DNA of 64,000 bases, taken from positions 1 through 64,000 of the forward strand of contig NZ_CP059856.1 in NCBI RefSeq assembly GCF_009193325.2, read 5' to 3'. Every line of letters begins with the position of its first letter. The first letter of the stretch is position 1. Under the pieces are notes generated by a model. That model was not told the DNA's origin. It was given only the letters and a program-made list of their open reading frames with translations, and made no database searches. Source of the DNA: Bacteroides zhangwenhongii. GTDB taxonomy: Bacteria; Bacteroidota; Bacteroidia; Bacteroidales; Bacteroidaceae. Position numbers and translations under genes: made by a program. This document shows, piece after piece, positions 10,053-18,568 of this stretch.

Positions 10053-11081
10053 TTATCCTTTTAAGTCCGACAATTGAGAGAATCGTTTGCATCCTCTCGC
10101 ATAAAACTGCCACAAGATACTACTTTTTATCCGTTCAGGTATTAAATTCAAAGTTTTTTTTCTTAGGTTCTCTTCTCTTAATGAAGAAAATGACGGACAA
10201 ATCCGTTTATATTCGTCCCGAGCACGAATTACTGCGCGAGCATTGTTCCAATCTCCTTTCAGAAAGAAAGTAAGTGCCGCCACATAATCCAAACAAGTCC
10301 GAATACGCATCACTTTATTTAACTCCTCCCGGGGAAGATTCTTATAAAGCATGACAAGATTATTACGGAAATTAAGAAAAGTCTTACGAGGATTCTCTTT
10401 TTTAAGCGTGGCTCCTCCAACATGATAGACTACACTTTGCGGAATGCAGACAATCCCACGTCCTCGAGAACGGAGTCGCCAACACAGATCTATTTCTTCC
10501 ATGTGTGCAAAAAAGCGTCCATCCAATCCTCCGACATCCAGATAATCCATACGACGAATAAACAAAGCAGCTCCTGTTGCCCAGAAAACCGGAATCACCG
10601 TATCGTATTGCCCTTCATCTTTTTCGACTGCTCCCATGATACGTCCCCGACAAAAAGGATAACCATACTTATCTATGAATCCGCCTGCCGCTCCGGCATA
10701 TTCAAAAAAATCCTTTTGGCGCTGACTTCGTATCTTCGGTTGGCAAGCAGCCACTTCGGGATGCTTATCAAGATAAGCAATCATCGGTTCCAACCAATGT
10801 TCCGTCACTTCAACATCCGAATTTAGAAGAACGACATACTCTGCATCTACTTGTCGCAAAGCCAAATTATATCCGTCCGCAAAGCCATGATTCTGTTCGA
10901 GTAAAATCATCCGGACGGATGGAAACTCCCGCTGAATCATAGTTACCGAATCGTCCGTAGAACCATTATCAGCCACACAGATTTCTATTTCTTTCCCCTC
11001 CGAATACCGAATGACAGATGGAAGAAAAGTACGAAGCATATCACATCCGTTCCAATTCAGAATGACGACTGATACTTTCAT
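10053..11081 (-). CDS. Glycosyltransferase family 2
   Basis: This 342-residue GT-A fold protein begins with the typical VSVVILNWNG block and nucleotide-binding CVADNGSTDDS. The metal-binding LNSDVEV (a DxD equivalent) is near residue 107, and the acceptor-side EEIDLCWRLRSRG block near 220. The best match is the rhamnosyltransferase-like or WcaA-like branch used for cell-surface glycans. There are no predicted membrane spans. It overlaps the LpxL-like gene by four bases (ATGA), so translation of the two is coupled. Sharing an operon with a lipid A acyltransferase suggests envelope glycolipid work; the sugar is unknown. Confidence 0.88.
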   Translation of the reverse strand: MKVSVVILNWNGCDMLRTFLPSVIRYSEGKEIEICVADNGSTDDSVTMIQREFPSVRMILLEQNHGFADGYNLALRQVDAEYVVLLNSDVEVTEHWLEPMIAYLDKHPEVAACQPKIRSQRQKDFFEYAGAAGGFIDKYGYPFCRGRIMGAVEKDEGQYDTVIPVFWATGAALFIRRMDYLDVGGLDGRFFAHMEEIDLCWRLRSRGRGIVCIPQSVVYHVGGATLKKENPRKTFLNFRNNLVMLYKNLPREELNKVMRIRTCLDYVAALTFFLKGDWNNARAVIRARDEYKRICPSFSSLREENLRKKTLNLIPERIKSSILWQFYARGCKRFSQLSDLKG

Positions 11082-12004
11082 CTCTTATCTTTTCTCTTAA
11101 TAAGTTCTTCCTGTTCTTTTTGTTCGCATTCCTTCTTCGTAAATTTCCAGCGCTTATGCGACCACAACCAATAAGCAGGTTCTCTACGAATGGTCTGTTC
11201 CAGTTCATAGGCAAACATATCCGTAATTTCTCCTTCGACTGTCTCTTTGGGAGCTTCAGTCATCAATTTAAACTCAGCCTCACAATATCCCCTACGTGTC
11301 TTCGTCAGTTCACAATAAAAGACAGGGAAATTCATCATTTTTGCAATACGTTCAGCTCCATTCAAGAAAGCAGTTTCCTGCCCCAGAAAAGTAGTCCAAT
11401 ACCGATCACCACTAGGCCATTGGTCTGTAATCAGACCTACTACCATATTTTTTCCTTCACGCTTCAATTTGATAATTTCACGTGCAGTAGAATGCTTAGG
11501 AATATTATATCCACCGAAACGGGAACGAATCTGCTTAAACAGTTCGTTCAGGTATTTATCCTTCAATGGTTTGTAAACTTGTACAGGTACATCACCGGGC
11601 TTCATAACCGATCCCATTCCAATCAGCCATTCATAGTTGGCATAATGGGGAATCATCACAATAATACCTCCATATTTTTCCGTCAATTCCAAATATTGTT
11701 CTGTATTCTTATAAATCATCCTTTGGCAAAGATCTTCAGCGGACATATGCAACAGTTTCAGGTCCTCCAGCATATAATCCGAAAGATAGCGATAAAATTT
11801 ACGTTCTATCTGTAATCTTTCCGCCTCAGTCTTCTCCGGAAACGACTTTTCCAGATTTTCCCGAACTACCTTCCGGCGATATCTCCCCACATGATACATC
11901 AACAGATAATTGAAATCCGAAAGCACATACAATACCCGGAACGGAAGAGCTGAAAACAGCCACATCCCACCATATACCAGCCAATAGATAAGTTTAGATT
12001 TCAT
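11078..12004 (-). CDS. Lipid A biosynthesis (lauroyl-type) acyltransferase
   Basis: This 308-residue LpxL/HtrB-family acyltransferase adds a secondary acyl chain to lipid A at the inner membrane. It has one N-terminal hydrophobic anchor (LIYWLVYGGMWLFSALPF) and the catalytic HX4E motif as HYANYE near residue 120, followed by family blocks including VGLITDQWP near 190. Its length is normal. It starts two bases after mtaB ends and overlaps the next gene by four bases. The exact chain and acceptor position cannot be read from sequence. Confidence 0.9.
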   Translation of the reverse strand: MKSKLIYWLVYGGMWLFSALPFRVLYVLSDFNYLLMYHVGRYRRKVVRENLEKSFPEKTEAERLQIERKFYRYLSDYMLEDLKLLHMSAEDLCQRMIYKNTEQYLELTEKYGGIIVMIPHYANYEWLIGMGSVMKPGDVPVQVYKPLKDKYLNELFKQIRSRFGGYNIPKHSTAREIIKLKREGKNMVVGLITDQWPSGDRYWTTFLGQETAFLNGAERIAKMMNFPVFYCELTKTRRGYCEAEFKLMTEAPKETVEGEITDMFAYELEQTIRREPAYWLWSHKRWKFTKKECEQKEQEELIKRKDKR

Positions 12005-12006
12005 AC

Positions 12007-13326
12007 TTATATCAGAATTGTGCCTTTAAGCGCTGTCTTGTCCTCATTAAAATCTCCCAAACGCACGTTAACCACTTGATTATCCAATGAGTTATCACTT
12101 TCCACTTCTACACGAATATAATTCTTCGTAAATCCGTGCATCGGAGTACTCCCCTTCGACTTTTCCAGCAACACCGACATCGTCTGTCCGATATGGCGCG
12201 CATAAAAGGCCTGTGTTTTTTCATCCGAAAGTGCCAACAGCCGTTGACTGCGTTGATGCTTTTCTTCCGGAGACACCACATGATCTATTTTCAAGGCTTG
12301 CGTTCCGGGACGCTCGGAATAACTGAACACGTGCAATTGGGTCACGTCCAATCCGGAAATAAACCGATAAGCTTGCTCAAAAAACTCCGCAGTCTCGCCA
12401 CGAGTACCCACAATCACATCCACGCCAATGAAAGCATCCGGCATAACCTCTTTGATTTTCTTCACCTTCGATGCAAAAAGAGCCGTATCATAACGACGAC
12501 GCATCAATTTTAAGACTTCATCACACCCAGACTGCAAAGGAATATGGAAATGTGGCATAAAACTACGGGAATGGGATACAAACTCAATAATTTCATCCGT
12601 CAGCAGATTCGGTTCAATGGAAGATATACGATAACGCTCGATTCCTTCTATCTGATCCAACGCTTGCACCAAATCAAAGAAAGTCTCTCCCGTCGTCTTG
12701 CCAAAATCACCGATATTCACCCCAGTCAAGACTATCTCTTTACCACCTTCCGCTGCAGCTTGCCGAGCCTGTTCGACCATAGAAGCAATAGTTCCGTTAC
12801 GACTCCTCCCCCTTGCAAACGGAATGGTACAATATGAACAGAAGTAATCGCAGCCATCCTGTACTTTCAGAAAAAAACGAGTACGGTCTCCCCGTGAACA
12901 CGAAGGAGAAAACGAACGAATATCTTTCGTTGCAGTAGTTATAGCCTCTCCTTTTTCATGTTTCTGCAAATTTCCCAGATACTGCAGCAGTTCACCTTTC
13001 TGCTCCGCCCCCAATACAACATCTACTCCATCAATTTTTGCCACATCACCAGGCTTCAATTGGGCATAGCACCCAGTCACTACCACAAAAGCACCGGGAT
13101 GTTGTTTCACCAATCGATGAATAGCCTGCCGACATTTTTTGTCCGCCATTTCCGTCACCGAACAAGTATTTACCACACAGATATCCGCTTTCTCTCCCTT
13201 GCGTGCAGTACGAACCCCCGCCTCACGCAGAATTTTACCGATAGTTGAAGTCTCTGAAAAATTTAATTTGCAGCCCAATGTATAATAAACGGCTGTCTTA
13301 TCTTGAAACACAGTGGTATCTATCAT
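12007..13326 (-). CDS. mtaB: tRNA t6A37 methylthiotransferase MtaB
   Basis: This 439-residue radical-SAM enzyme adds a methylthio group to N6-threonylcarbamoyladenosine at tRNA position 37. It has the N-terminal UPF0004 domain with three cysteines (CKLNF, CSVTE, GCYAQ) for the auxiliary cluster, the radical-SAM motif CDYFCSYCTIP near residue 148, and a C-terminal TRAM-like domain. The MtaB branch is supported by the 439-residue length and its eukaryotic-like pattern. It leads the leftward operon mtaB, lpxL-like, GT2, mgsA. The promoter region abuts the left edge of the conjugative element, which has inserted just upstream without breaking the gene. Confidence 0.92.
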   Translation of the reverse strand: MIDTTVFQDKTAVYYTLGCKLNFSETSTIGKILREAGVRTARKGEKADICVVNTCSVTEMADKKCRQAIHRLVKQHPGAFVVVTGCYAQLKPGDVAKIDGVDVVLGAEQKGELLQYLGNLQKHEKGEAITTATKDIRSFSPSCSRGDRTRFFLKVQDGCDYFCSYCTIPFARGRSRNGTIASMVEQARQAAAEGGKEIVLTGVNIGDFGKTTGETFFDLVQALDQIEGIERYRISSIEPNLLTDEIIEFVSHSRSFMPHFHIPLQSGCDEVLKLMRRRYDTALFASKVKKIKEVMPDAFIGVDVIVGTRGETAEFFEQAYRFISGLDVTQLHVFSYSERPGTQALKIDHVVSPEEKHQRSQRLLALSDEKTQAFYARHIGQTMSVLLEKSKGSTPMHGFTKNYIRVEVESDNSLDNQVVNVRLGDFNEDKTALKGTILI

Positions 13327-13343
13327 AAGCTGTTATAAACACA

Positions 13344-13361
13344 TTAACTTTGCAAAGTTAC
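13344..13361. promoter_or_regulatory. Palindromic -7 element of mtaB and candidate attL core
   Basis: TTAACTTTGCAAAGTTAC is nearly palindromic. Read leftward it gives GTAACTTTGC (13361-13352), which serves as a Bacteroides -7 element 26 bases before the mtaB start. The same ten bases fit the GTANNTTTGC core used by CTnDOT-type integrases. GC content and codon use change immediately to the right, so this is the best candidate for the left junction of the mobile element. The matching right-hand core was not found in the window. Confidence 0.4.
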
Positions 13362-13681
13362 TACAAAAAAGTGAAATGCGGAAAGATATAGTGATAGAAT
13401 TGAGTTACAAGGGTTTTAGTTGAAGTGGCGAAAATTCGTGAAGCCATTACAATCCCTGCCAAAGCCAAATCCTGACGCCGCAACGTTACTTGTTCGTAAC
13501 CATGCCCGAAAATGCGACAAACGGGTACGGATGACGAAACAAGACGCTAAGGAATAGTGAGTTACCGACAACTCACGCGAAAAATTTGCTTACGGAAAAA
13601 GATTGCGCCGTTCCTCCCCGTTTTGCGTACCGACACCGGACTCTTCACCAACTAATTTTGAAACCAAAAAAATTAAGGACG
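13362..13681. other. Left terminal region of the CTnDOT-like element, no gene
   Basis: These 320 bases separate the mtaB promoter from the integrase. They contain two small inverted repeats, GTTAC/GTAAC (13485-13489 / 13496-13500) and GTGAGTT/AACTCAC (13557-13563 / 13570-13576). Such repeats are plausible arm-type integrase or Xis sites. An upstream in-frame start at 13586 exists, but the stretch it adds is unlike integrase sequence. Confidence 0.5.
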
Positions 13682-14917
13682 ATGAAGAGTACATTTTCAG
13701 TAATCTACTATCTCAAGCGTCAGGTAGTGAAAAAAGACGGGACAGTTCCCGTCATGGGACGCATCACGGTGGACGGCAGCCAGACGCAGTTCAGCTGCAA
13801 GCTGACTGTCGATCCGAAACTGTGGGACACCAAAGGGGGACGTGTCACGGGCAGAAGCACGGCGGCACTCGAAGCGAACCGTATGCTTGACAAAATGCGG
13901 GTACGCATCAACAGACACTATCAGGAAATCATGGAGCGTGACAACTTCGTCACGGCGGAAAAGGTGAAAAACGCCTTTCTCGGACTGGAACACCGCTATC
14001 ACACGCTGATGCAGGTGTTCCGCCAGCACAACGAGGACTATGAGAAACAGGTGGAGGCAGGCATGAAAGCCAAAGGCACACTGGAAAAGTACCGTATCGT
14101 TTACAAGCACCTGCAAGAGTTCCTCGACATCCGCTACCATGTGAAGGACATCGCCCTGAAAGAGCTTACCCCGGCTTTCATCTCCGACTTCGAGATGTTC
14201 CTGCGCACGGACAAGCACTGTTGCACCAATACCGTCTGGTTGTACGTCTGCCCGCTACGGACGATGGTATTCATCGCCATCAACAACGAGTGGCTGACGC
14301 GCGACCCGTTCCGCGAGTATGAAATCAAGAAGGAGGAAACGACACGCAGTTTCCTTACCAAAGAGGAAATCCGCCTGCTGATGGAGGGCAAACTGAAAAA
14401 CGCCAAACAGGAACTGTACCGTGACCTCTACCTGTTCTGCGCTTTCACCGGATTGTCATTCTCGGATATGCGCAACCTCACGGAAGAGAATATCCGCACC
14501 TATTTCGATGAACACGAGTGGATAAACATCAACCGCCAGAAAACGGGCGTGGTGTCCAACATCCGCCTGCTTGACATCGCCAACCGCATAATCGGCAAAT
14601 ACCGTGGACTGTGCGAGAACGGCAGGATATTTCCCGTCCCGCATTACAACACGTGCCTTGCCGGTATCCGTGCCGTCGCCAAGCGTTGCGGCATCACCAA
14701 GCATATCACGTGGCATCAGAGCCGCCACACGGCGGCCACAACGGTATTTCTCTCCAACGGCGTACCCATCGAAACGGTCAGTTCTATGCTCGGACACAAG
14801 AGCATAAAGACAACGCAGATTTACGCGAAGATAACCAAAGAAAAACTCAATCAAGACATGGAGATCCTTGCGGCAAGGTTGAACGGCATTGAGGAATTTG
14901 CAGGTTGTACCATCTAA
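13682..14917 (+). CDS. Tyrosine-type integrase, IntDOT-like
   Basis: This 411-residue site-specific recombinase integrates and excises the element. It has an N-terminal arm-binding domain, a phage-SAM-like core-binding domain and a C-terminal catalytic domain. The HxxR box (WHQSRHTAAT), the GH of MLGHKSIKTT and the nucleophile Tyr in QIYAKI are clear. The position where most tyrosine recombinases have Arg I reads TGLSFSD, with Ser in place of Arg, as known for IntDOT. The ATG at 13682 is preferred to 13586 because homologous integrases, including the second one in this window, start at MKSTF/MARSTF-type sequence. A small ORF follows 12 bases later, as in CTnDOT. Confidence 0.92.
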   Translation: MKSTFSVIYYLKRQVVKKDGTVPVMGRITVDGSQTQFSCKLTVDPKLWDTKGGRVTGRSTAALEANRMLDKMRVRINRHYQEIMERDNFVTAEKVKNAFLGLEHRYHTLMQVFRQHNEDYEKQVEAGMKAKGTLEKYRIVYKHLQEFLDIRYHVKDIALKELTPAFISDFEMFLRTDKHCCTNTVWLYVCPLRTMVFIAINNEWLTRDPFREYEIKKEETTRSFLTKEEIRLLMEGKLKNAKQELYRDLYLFCAFTGLSFSDMRNLTEENIRTYFDEHEWININRQKTGVVSNIRLLDIANRIIGKYRGLCENGRIFPVPHYNTCLAGIRAVAKRCGITKHITWHQSRHTAATTVFLSNGVPIETVSSMLGHKSIKTTQIYAKITKEKLNQDMEILAARLNGIEEFAGCTI

Positions 14918-14929
14918 AAAAGAGAAGCC

Positions 14930-15292
14930 ATGAAGCGTGACATAATCATCATAGAGGACAAGGCGGTCAGCGTAACCGGTAACGAAGTGTGGATGACCGC
15001 CACCGAAATCGCCGGACTGTTCCATACGACCGTCCCGGCAGTGAACGCTGCCATCAAAGCAGTCCGCAAGTCGGACGTGCTTAACGACTACGAGTTGTGT
15101 CGCTACATGCAGCTTGAAAACGGGCTGTACGCGGACGTGTACGCGCTTGAAATCATCATCCCGGTCGCTTTCCGGCTGAACACCTACAACACCCACCTGT
15201 TCCGCACATGGCTGGTGGGAAAGGCACTCTCAAAAGATAACCGGCAGGCATACGTGATGTTCATTCAGAACGGAAAGGTCGGGTACTGTTAA
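14930..15292 (+). CDS. Small integrase-linked protein (orf2-like)
   Basis: This 120-residue protein of unknown function starts 12 bases after the integrase. The middle (VWMTATEIAGLFHTTVPAVN) looks like a helix-turn-helix, so a DNA-binding accessory role in recombination is plausible. A homologue occupies the same place after the second integrase (37742-38125), with the same MKR start and a shared EIAxLF/ELCDLFGV-type helix followed by a LKALxKSGVL-like segment. The repeated pairing argues that the two genes act together. It ends at a strong bidirectional terminator. Confidence 0.75.
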   Translation: MKRDIIIIEDKAVSVTGNEVWMTATEIAGLFHTTVPAVNAAIKAVRKSDVLNDYELCRYMQLENGLYADVYALEIIIPVAFRLNTYNTHLFRTWLVGKALSKDNRQAYVMFIQNGKVGYC

Positions 15293-15313
15293 AAACAGAT
15301 TCCCCATAAGACA

Positions 15314-15353
15314 AGTAAACGGGCAGCACCACAAAAGGTGTCGCCCGTTTACT
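15314..15353. terminator. Strong bidirectional terminator
   Basis: Perfect 11-base arms AGTAAACGGGC (15314-15324) and GCCCGTTTACT (15343-15353) contain an inner CACC/GGTG stem. TTTTT follows on the plus strand. It sits between the convergent orf2-like gene and the leftward DNA-binding genes. Confidence 0.8.
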
Positions 15354-15369
15354 TTTTCATGCAACCGCC

Positions 15370-15714
15370 TCACTCCAGCGGCTTGCGGTAGTTCGCTTCC
15401 AGCACCTCGCGCAGCCCCGTTTCCGGGTAAAGCACCTTCCCTCCCAAAAGGATAAAAGGCAACACGCGGTTGTTGCGGTATTCCTGCAAGGTGCGTCGGC
15501 TCACACGGAGCAGTTCCGCCACCTCGCCGTCCGTCAGGTAACGCTCCCCGTCCAGCGGAGGACGGTAACTTTCCAGAAATGCGGACAGCCATTTAGAGCC
15601 TTTGCGCATATCCTGCATCACAGAGGCTATCGGCTCGTCTTCCATCGTAAAAACATCGTTGGTCTCGTTCATCATAACTTCGGATTCAGTGGGTGAATAA
15701 ATCAAATCATCTGC
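15370..15714 (-). CDS. Helix-turn-helix protein, excisionase-like
   Basis: This protein of about 114 residues contains a MerR/Xis-type helix-turn-helix: YLTDGEVAELLRVSRRTLQEYRNN, followed by a beta-wing-like VLPFILLGGKVLYPE. In CTnDOT-like elements such small proteins (Xis2c/Xis2d and relatives) direct excision and activate transfer genes. It is the second gene of a leftward pair and overlaps the end of its upstream neighbour by eight bases, so the two are translationally coupled. The reading frame is open to an earlier ATG at 15738; I prefer the ATG at 15714 (MADDL) because the extra residues are not conserved-looking. Confidence 0.75.
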   Translation of the reverse strand, partial: ADDLIYSPTESEVMMNETNDVFTMEDEPIASVMQDMRKGSKWLSAFLESYRPPLDGERYLTDGEVAELLRVSRRTLQEYRNNRVLPFILLGGKVLYPETGLREVLEANYRKPLE

Positions 15715-16006
15715 CATGCGGATAGAGCGTGCCGACAAGCGGTATCAGCCGCTTCACCTCCTCCGGCTTGTAATAGAACCTGCGGTTTATCTGCGAGTAG
15801 CCGATAAGCCGCCTGTCGCGCAGCGTCTGCAACGTGCGCGGGCTTATTCTCAACTGCCCGCAGACCTCCTCGCCCGTGAGCCATCTTTCCATGCGCCCCG
15901 TGTCGCTTTTGCGCCTCAGGGCGGCGACCTTCTCCGAGAGTGCGCCGAATGCCGCCACCATCATCTCGAAAGTCTTTTTCTCGATAGATACTATTTCCAT
16001 ATTCAT
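15707..16006 (-). CDS. Helix-turn-helix protein, excisionase-like
   Basis: This 99-residue small DNA-binding protein contains WLTGEEVCGQLRISPRTLQTLRDRRLIGYS plus a wing RRFYYKPEEV, the same fold as its downstream partner and as the two rightward proteins at 16209 and 16568. It is the first gene of the leftward pair and is divergent from the rightward excision operon, with a 15-base palindrome in between. Function as Xis or regulator is inferred from fold and position only. Confidence 0.75.
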   Translation of the reverse strand: MNMEIVSIEKKTFEMMVAAFGALSEKVAALRRKSDTGRMERWLTGEEVCGQLRISPRTLQTLRDRRLIGYSQINRRFYYKPEEVKRLIPLVGTLYPHGR

Positions 16007-16125
16007 GCAATTACCGGTTTGCCCGCAAAGGTAACGATGCAGCCCTTAACACGTACCGTTTTCCGCTGAAAGGCTGCCTGTTGCGCCGTTTGACCGGGTT
16101 ATGGAGCCATCTTCCGTAAAAATCT

Positions 16126-16140
16126 TACGTGAGTCACGTA
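16126..16140. promoter_or_regulatory. 15-base palindrome, candidate operator
   Basis: TACGTGAGTCACGTA is a perfect palindrome around a central G, lying in the divergent interval (16007-16208) between two sets of helix-turn-helix genes. A dimeric regulator encoded next to it is the natural candidate to bind. No clear Bacteroides -33/-7 pair was seen nearby. Confidence 0.4.
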
Positions 16141-16208
16141 GTGAGTTGTTAAAGCCCCTTTTGTTTATTGCCGAATTTTGCCGCAGAAACAAAAAGAAAG
16201 GACTGAAT

Positions 16209-16565
16209 ATGAAAGTGATAACGATGGAAAGTTCCGTCTTCCGGTCATTGACGGAACAGATAGCGGAGATTGCGGCACACGTCCGTGCCGCCTCCGGCGA
16301 CAAGAAAGCGGCATCGTCCGACAGGTTGCTCACCACACGCGAGGCGGCGCAGCTGCTTAACGTGAGTACCCGCACCCTCCAGCGTATGCGCAGCGAGCAA
16401 CGCATCGTCTATGTCGTGCTTCGCGGTAAATGCCGCTACCGGCAGTCTGAAATCGACCGCCTGCTTGATGAGTGTACCGTCAACGAGGACGCCGCGACAC
16501 CGCAGGAGCTGAAACGCAACCACACGCTACGAACGGGAGGCACACCCAAAGGAAGGAGGACATAG
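16209..16565 (+). CDS. Helix-turn-helix protein of the excision operon
   Basis: This 118-residue protein has a central LLTTREAAQLLNVSTRTLQRMRSEQRIVYVVLRGKCRYRQSEIDRLL block, the MerR/Xis type of helix-turn-helix with a wing. The N-terminal part is helical and may be an oligomerisation segment. The ATG at 16209, preceded by an AAGAAAGGA-type ribosome site, is preferred to the upstream in-frame ATG at 16101. It is the first gene of a rightward operon and ends two bases before the next start. Confidence 0.75.
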   Translation: MKVITMESSVFRSLTEQIAEIAAHVRAASGDKKAASSDRLLTTREAAQLLNVSTRTLQRMRSEQRIVYVVLRGKCRYRQSEIDRLLDECTVNEDAATPQELKRNHTLRTGGTPKGRRT

Positions 16566-16567
16566 CT

Positions 16568-16918
16568 ATGGAACTGCTCACACGAAACATCTTCGAGGGC
16601 TGGATGCAGAAGCTGATGGAACGGCTCGACCGTCAGGACGAACTGCTGCTGGCAATAAAGACGGAGGAACGACAGCCCGCCCTCACGGAAAGCATCCACC
16701 TTTTCGACAATCAGGACCTGTGCATGCTGCTCCAGATAAGCAAGCGCACACTGCAACGCTACCGCAGCGTCGGTGCATTGCCCTACAAGACACTGGGCAA
16801 GAAAACCTATTACAGCGAGGAGGATGTGCTGACATTCCTTTCCAACCATATCAAGGACTTCAAAAAAGAAGATATAGCCTTCTACAAGGCTCGTATCCAT
16901 AATTTCTTTCATAAATAA
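16568..16918 (+). CDS. Helix-turn-helix protein of the excision operon
   Basis: This 116-residue protein contains DNQDLCMLLQISKRTLQRYRSVGALPYKTLGKKTYYSEEDVLTFL, again a MerR/Xis-type helix-turn-helix plus wing, the fourth such protein within 1.6 kb. The start at 16568 follows a good GGAGG site at 16554-16558. Upstream and downstream spacing (2 and 19 bases) shows an operon with the DUF3945-type and topoisomerase genes. Confidence 0.78.
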   Translation: MELLTRNIFEGWMQKLMERLDRQDELLLAIKTEERQPALTESIHLFDNQDLCMLLQISKRTLQRYRSVGALPYKTLGKKTYYSEEDVLTFLSNHIKDFKKEDIAFYKARIHNFFHK

Positions 16919-16937
16919 CCCATTAAAACATTTTTAG

Positions 16938-18506
16938 ATGGCAAAGAAAAAAGACGAAAAGGACGTGCTGGTAGTCCGTGACGAGAAGACGGGCGAGATT
17001 AGCGTGGTAGCCGGGCTGAACGCAGACGGTACACCTAAACGCACCCCCGCGAAAGCGGAGAACGCGCAGAGTTTCCTGCAATTCGACCGACATGGCGACG
17101 TGCTGGACAACTTCTTCAAGAACTTCTTCCGGCAGTGCAAGGAACCCAGCCGCTTCGGTTTCTACCGCATCGCGGCGGACCAAGTGGATTCCATGCTGGG
17201 CGTGATGAAAGACCTGCTCCAGCATCCGTACCAGAACAAACAAATCCTCGCACCGCACAAAATCGACACCTTCCCCTATCAACAGCAGGTGATGGAAGAG
17301 CAAGCTGCGCAACAGACAGAGAAACAAGAACCTCAAAAACAGGAGAACATGGAACAACAGAAAGAACAGCAACAGGACAATTCCGAACAGACGCAGGGCA
17401 AACGGGGCTACCGGCCCATCGACGAGAGTAAAATCAACTGGCAGGAACTGGAGGACAGATGGGGCGTGAAGCGTGACGACCTTGAAAAGTCCGGTGACCT
17501 TACGAAGATGCTCCACTACGGCAAGTCCGACTTGGTGAAGGTCAAACCGACCTTCGGCGGCGAATCGTTCGAGCTGGACGCCCGCCTCTCCTTCAAGAAG
17601 GACGGCGAGGGGAATGTCAGCCTCGTGCCGCACTTCATCCGCAAGGAGCAGAAGTTAGATGAGTACAAGGAACACAAATTCTCCGACAATGACCGGAAGA
17701 ACCTCCGCGAAACGGGCAACCTCGGCAGGGTCGTGGACATTGTGGACAGGGAAACGGGCGAAATCATCCCCTCCTACATCAGCATCGACCGCAAGACGAA
17801 TGAAATCACGGACATTCCGGCGAGCAAGGTGCGCATCCCGGAGCGCATCGGCAAGACGGAAATCACCGCGCAGGAACGGGACATGCTCCGCGCCGGACTG
17901 CCCGTGCGCGACAAGCTCATCGAGCGCAACGATGGCAGGAAGTTCGTCACCACCCTGCAAGTGAACGTGGAGCAGCGCGGCGTGGAGTTCGTGCCGGGAA
18001 CCGGCAAGTCACCCCGTACCGCACAGACGCAGGAAACCAAAGGCGACACCTCGAAAAATCAGGCGCAAGGCGGGGAAAATGCCGACCAGACCAAGAAGGA
18101 GCAACGCCGCAACACGTGGACGAACGAGGACGGCAGCATCCGCCCCATCAGCAAATGGAGCGGCGTGAACTTCACCGAACAGCAGAAAGCCGACTATGTG
18201 GCGGGCAAGGCCGTGAAGCTGGAGAACGTGACCGACAAGCAGGGCTTCCATGCCACGATGTATATCAAGTTCAACCCGGAGAAGGGACGCCCATACCGCT
18301 ACGACACGAACCCCGATGTCGGGCAGCAGGTCGCCCCGTCCAACGAGAGCCGCACGCAGGTGGCGGTGAACAACGAGGGCAAGACCAACGAGGCGACAAA
18401 GAACCTGAAAGAGCCTTTGCAGAAAGGTCAGACAGCCCCGAAGACCGCCCGCCAGCAACAGCAGCAGGACAAACCGAAGAAAACGGGCAAGGGCATGAAA
18501 ATGTAA
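16938..18506 (+). CDS. DUF4099/DUF3945-type protein of conjugative elements
   Basis: This 522-residue soluble, highly charged protein has a Gln/Glu-rich linker near residues 115-155. The GYRPIDESKINWQELEDRWGVKRDDLEKSGDL block and the EITAQERDMLRAGLPVRDKLIERNDGRKF block are hallmarks of the DUF4099/DUF3945 proteins that accompany topoisomerase III in Bacteroides conjugative transposons. The C-terminus is low-complexity and basic (KPKKTGKGMKM). No enzymatic motif is visible. Position in the excision operon suggests an accessory role with the topoisomerase and helicase downstream. Confidence 0.75.
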   Translation: MAKKKDEKDVLVVRDEKTGEISVVAGLNADGTPKRTPAKAENAQSFLQFDRHGDVLDNFFKNFFRQCKEPSRFGFYRIAADQVDSMLGVMKDLLQHPYQNKQILAPHKIDTFPYQQQVMEEQAAQQTEKQEPQKQENMEQQKEQQQDNSEQTQGKRGYRPIDESKINWQELEDRWGVKRDDLEKSGDLTKMLHYGKSDLVKVKPTFGGESFELDARLSFKKDGEGNVSLVPHFIRKEQKLDEYKEHKFSDNDRKNLRETGNLGRVVDIVDRETGEIIPSYISIDRKTNEITDIPASKVRIPERIGKTEITAQERDMLRAGLPVRDKLIERNDGRKFVTTLQVNVEQRGVEFVPGTGKSPRTAQTQETKGDTSKNQAQGGENADQTKKEQRRNTWTNEDGSIRPISKWSGVNFTEQQKADYVAGKAVKLENVTDKQGFHATMYIKFNPEKGRPYRYDTNPDVGQQVAPSNESRTQVAVNNEGKTNEATKNLKEPLQKGQTAPKTARQQQQQDKPKKTGKGMKM

Positions 18507-18568
18507 TCCCGTGTCCGCCACTGAATCCAAAATAAAATCCAAAGTATCAACAACAAAAGCAAGAAAAC

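Noticed and set aside
13586..13681. Upstream start for the first integrase
   Set aside because: The 32 added residues do not resemble integrase N-termini, and the second integrase starts at the equivalent of 13682.
15230..15592. 120-codon leftward frame overlapping the orf2-like gene end and the Xis-like gene
   Set aside because: It crosses a strong bidirectional terminator and is in a different frame from the helix-turn-helix protein that clearly occupies this stretch.
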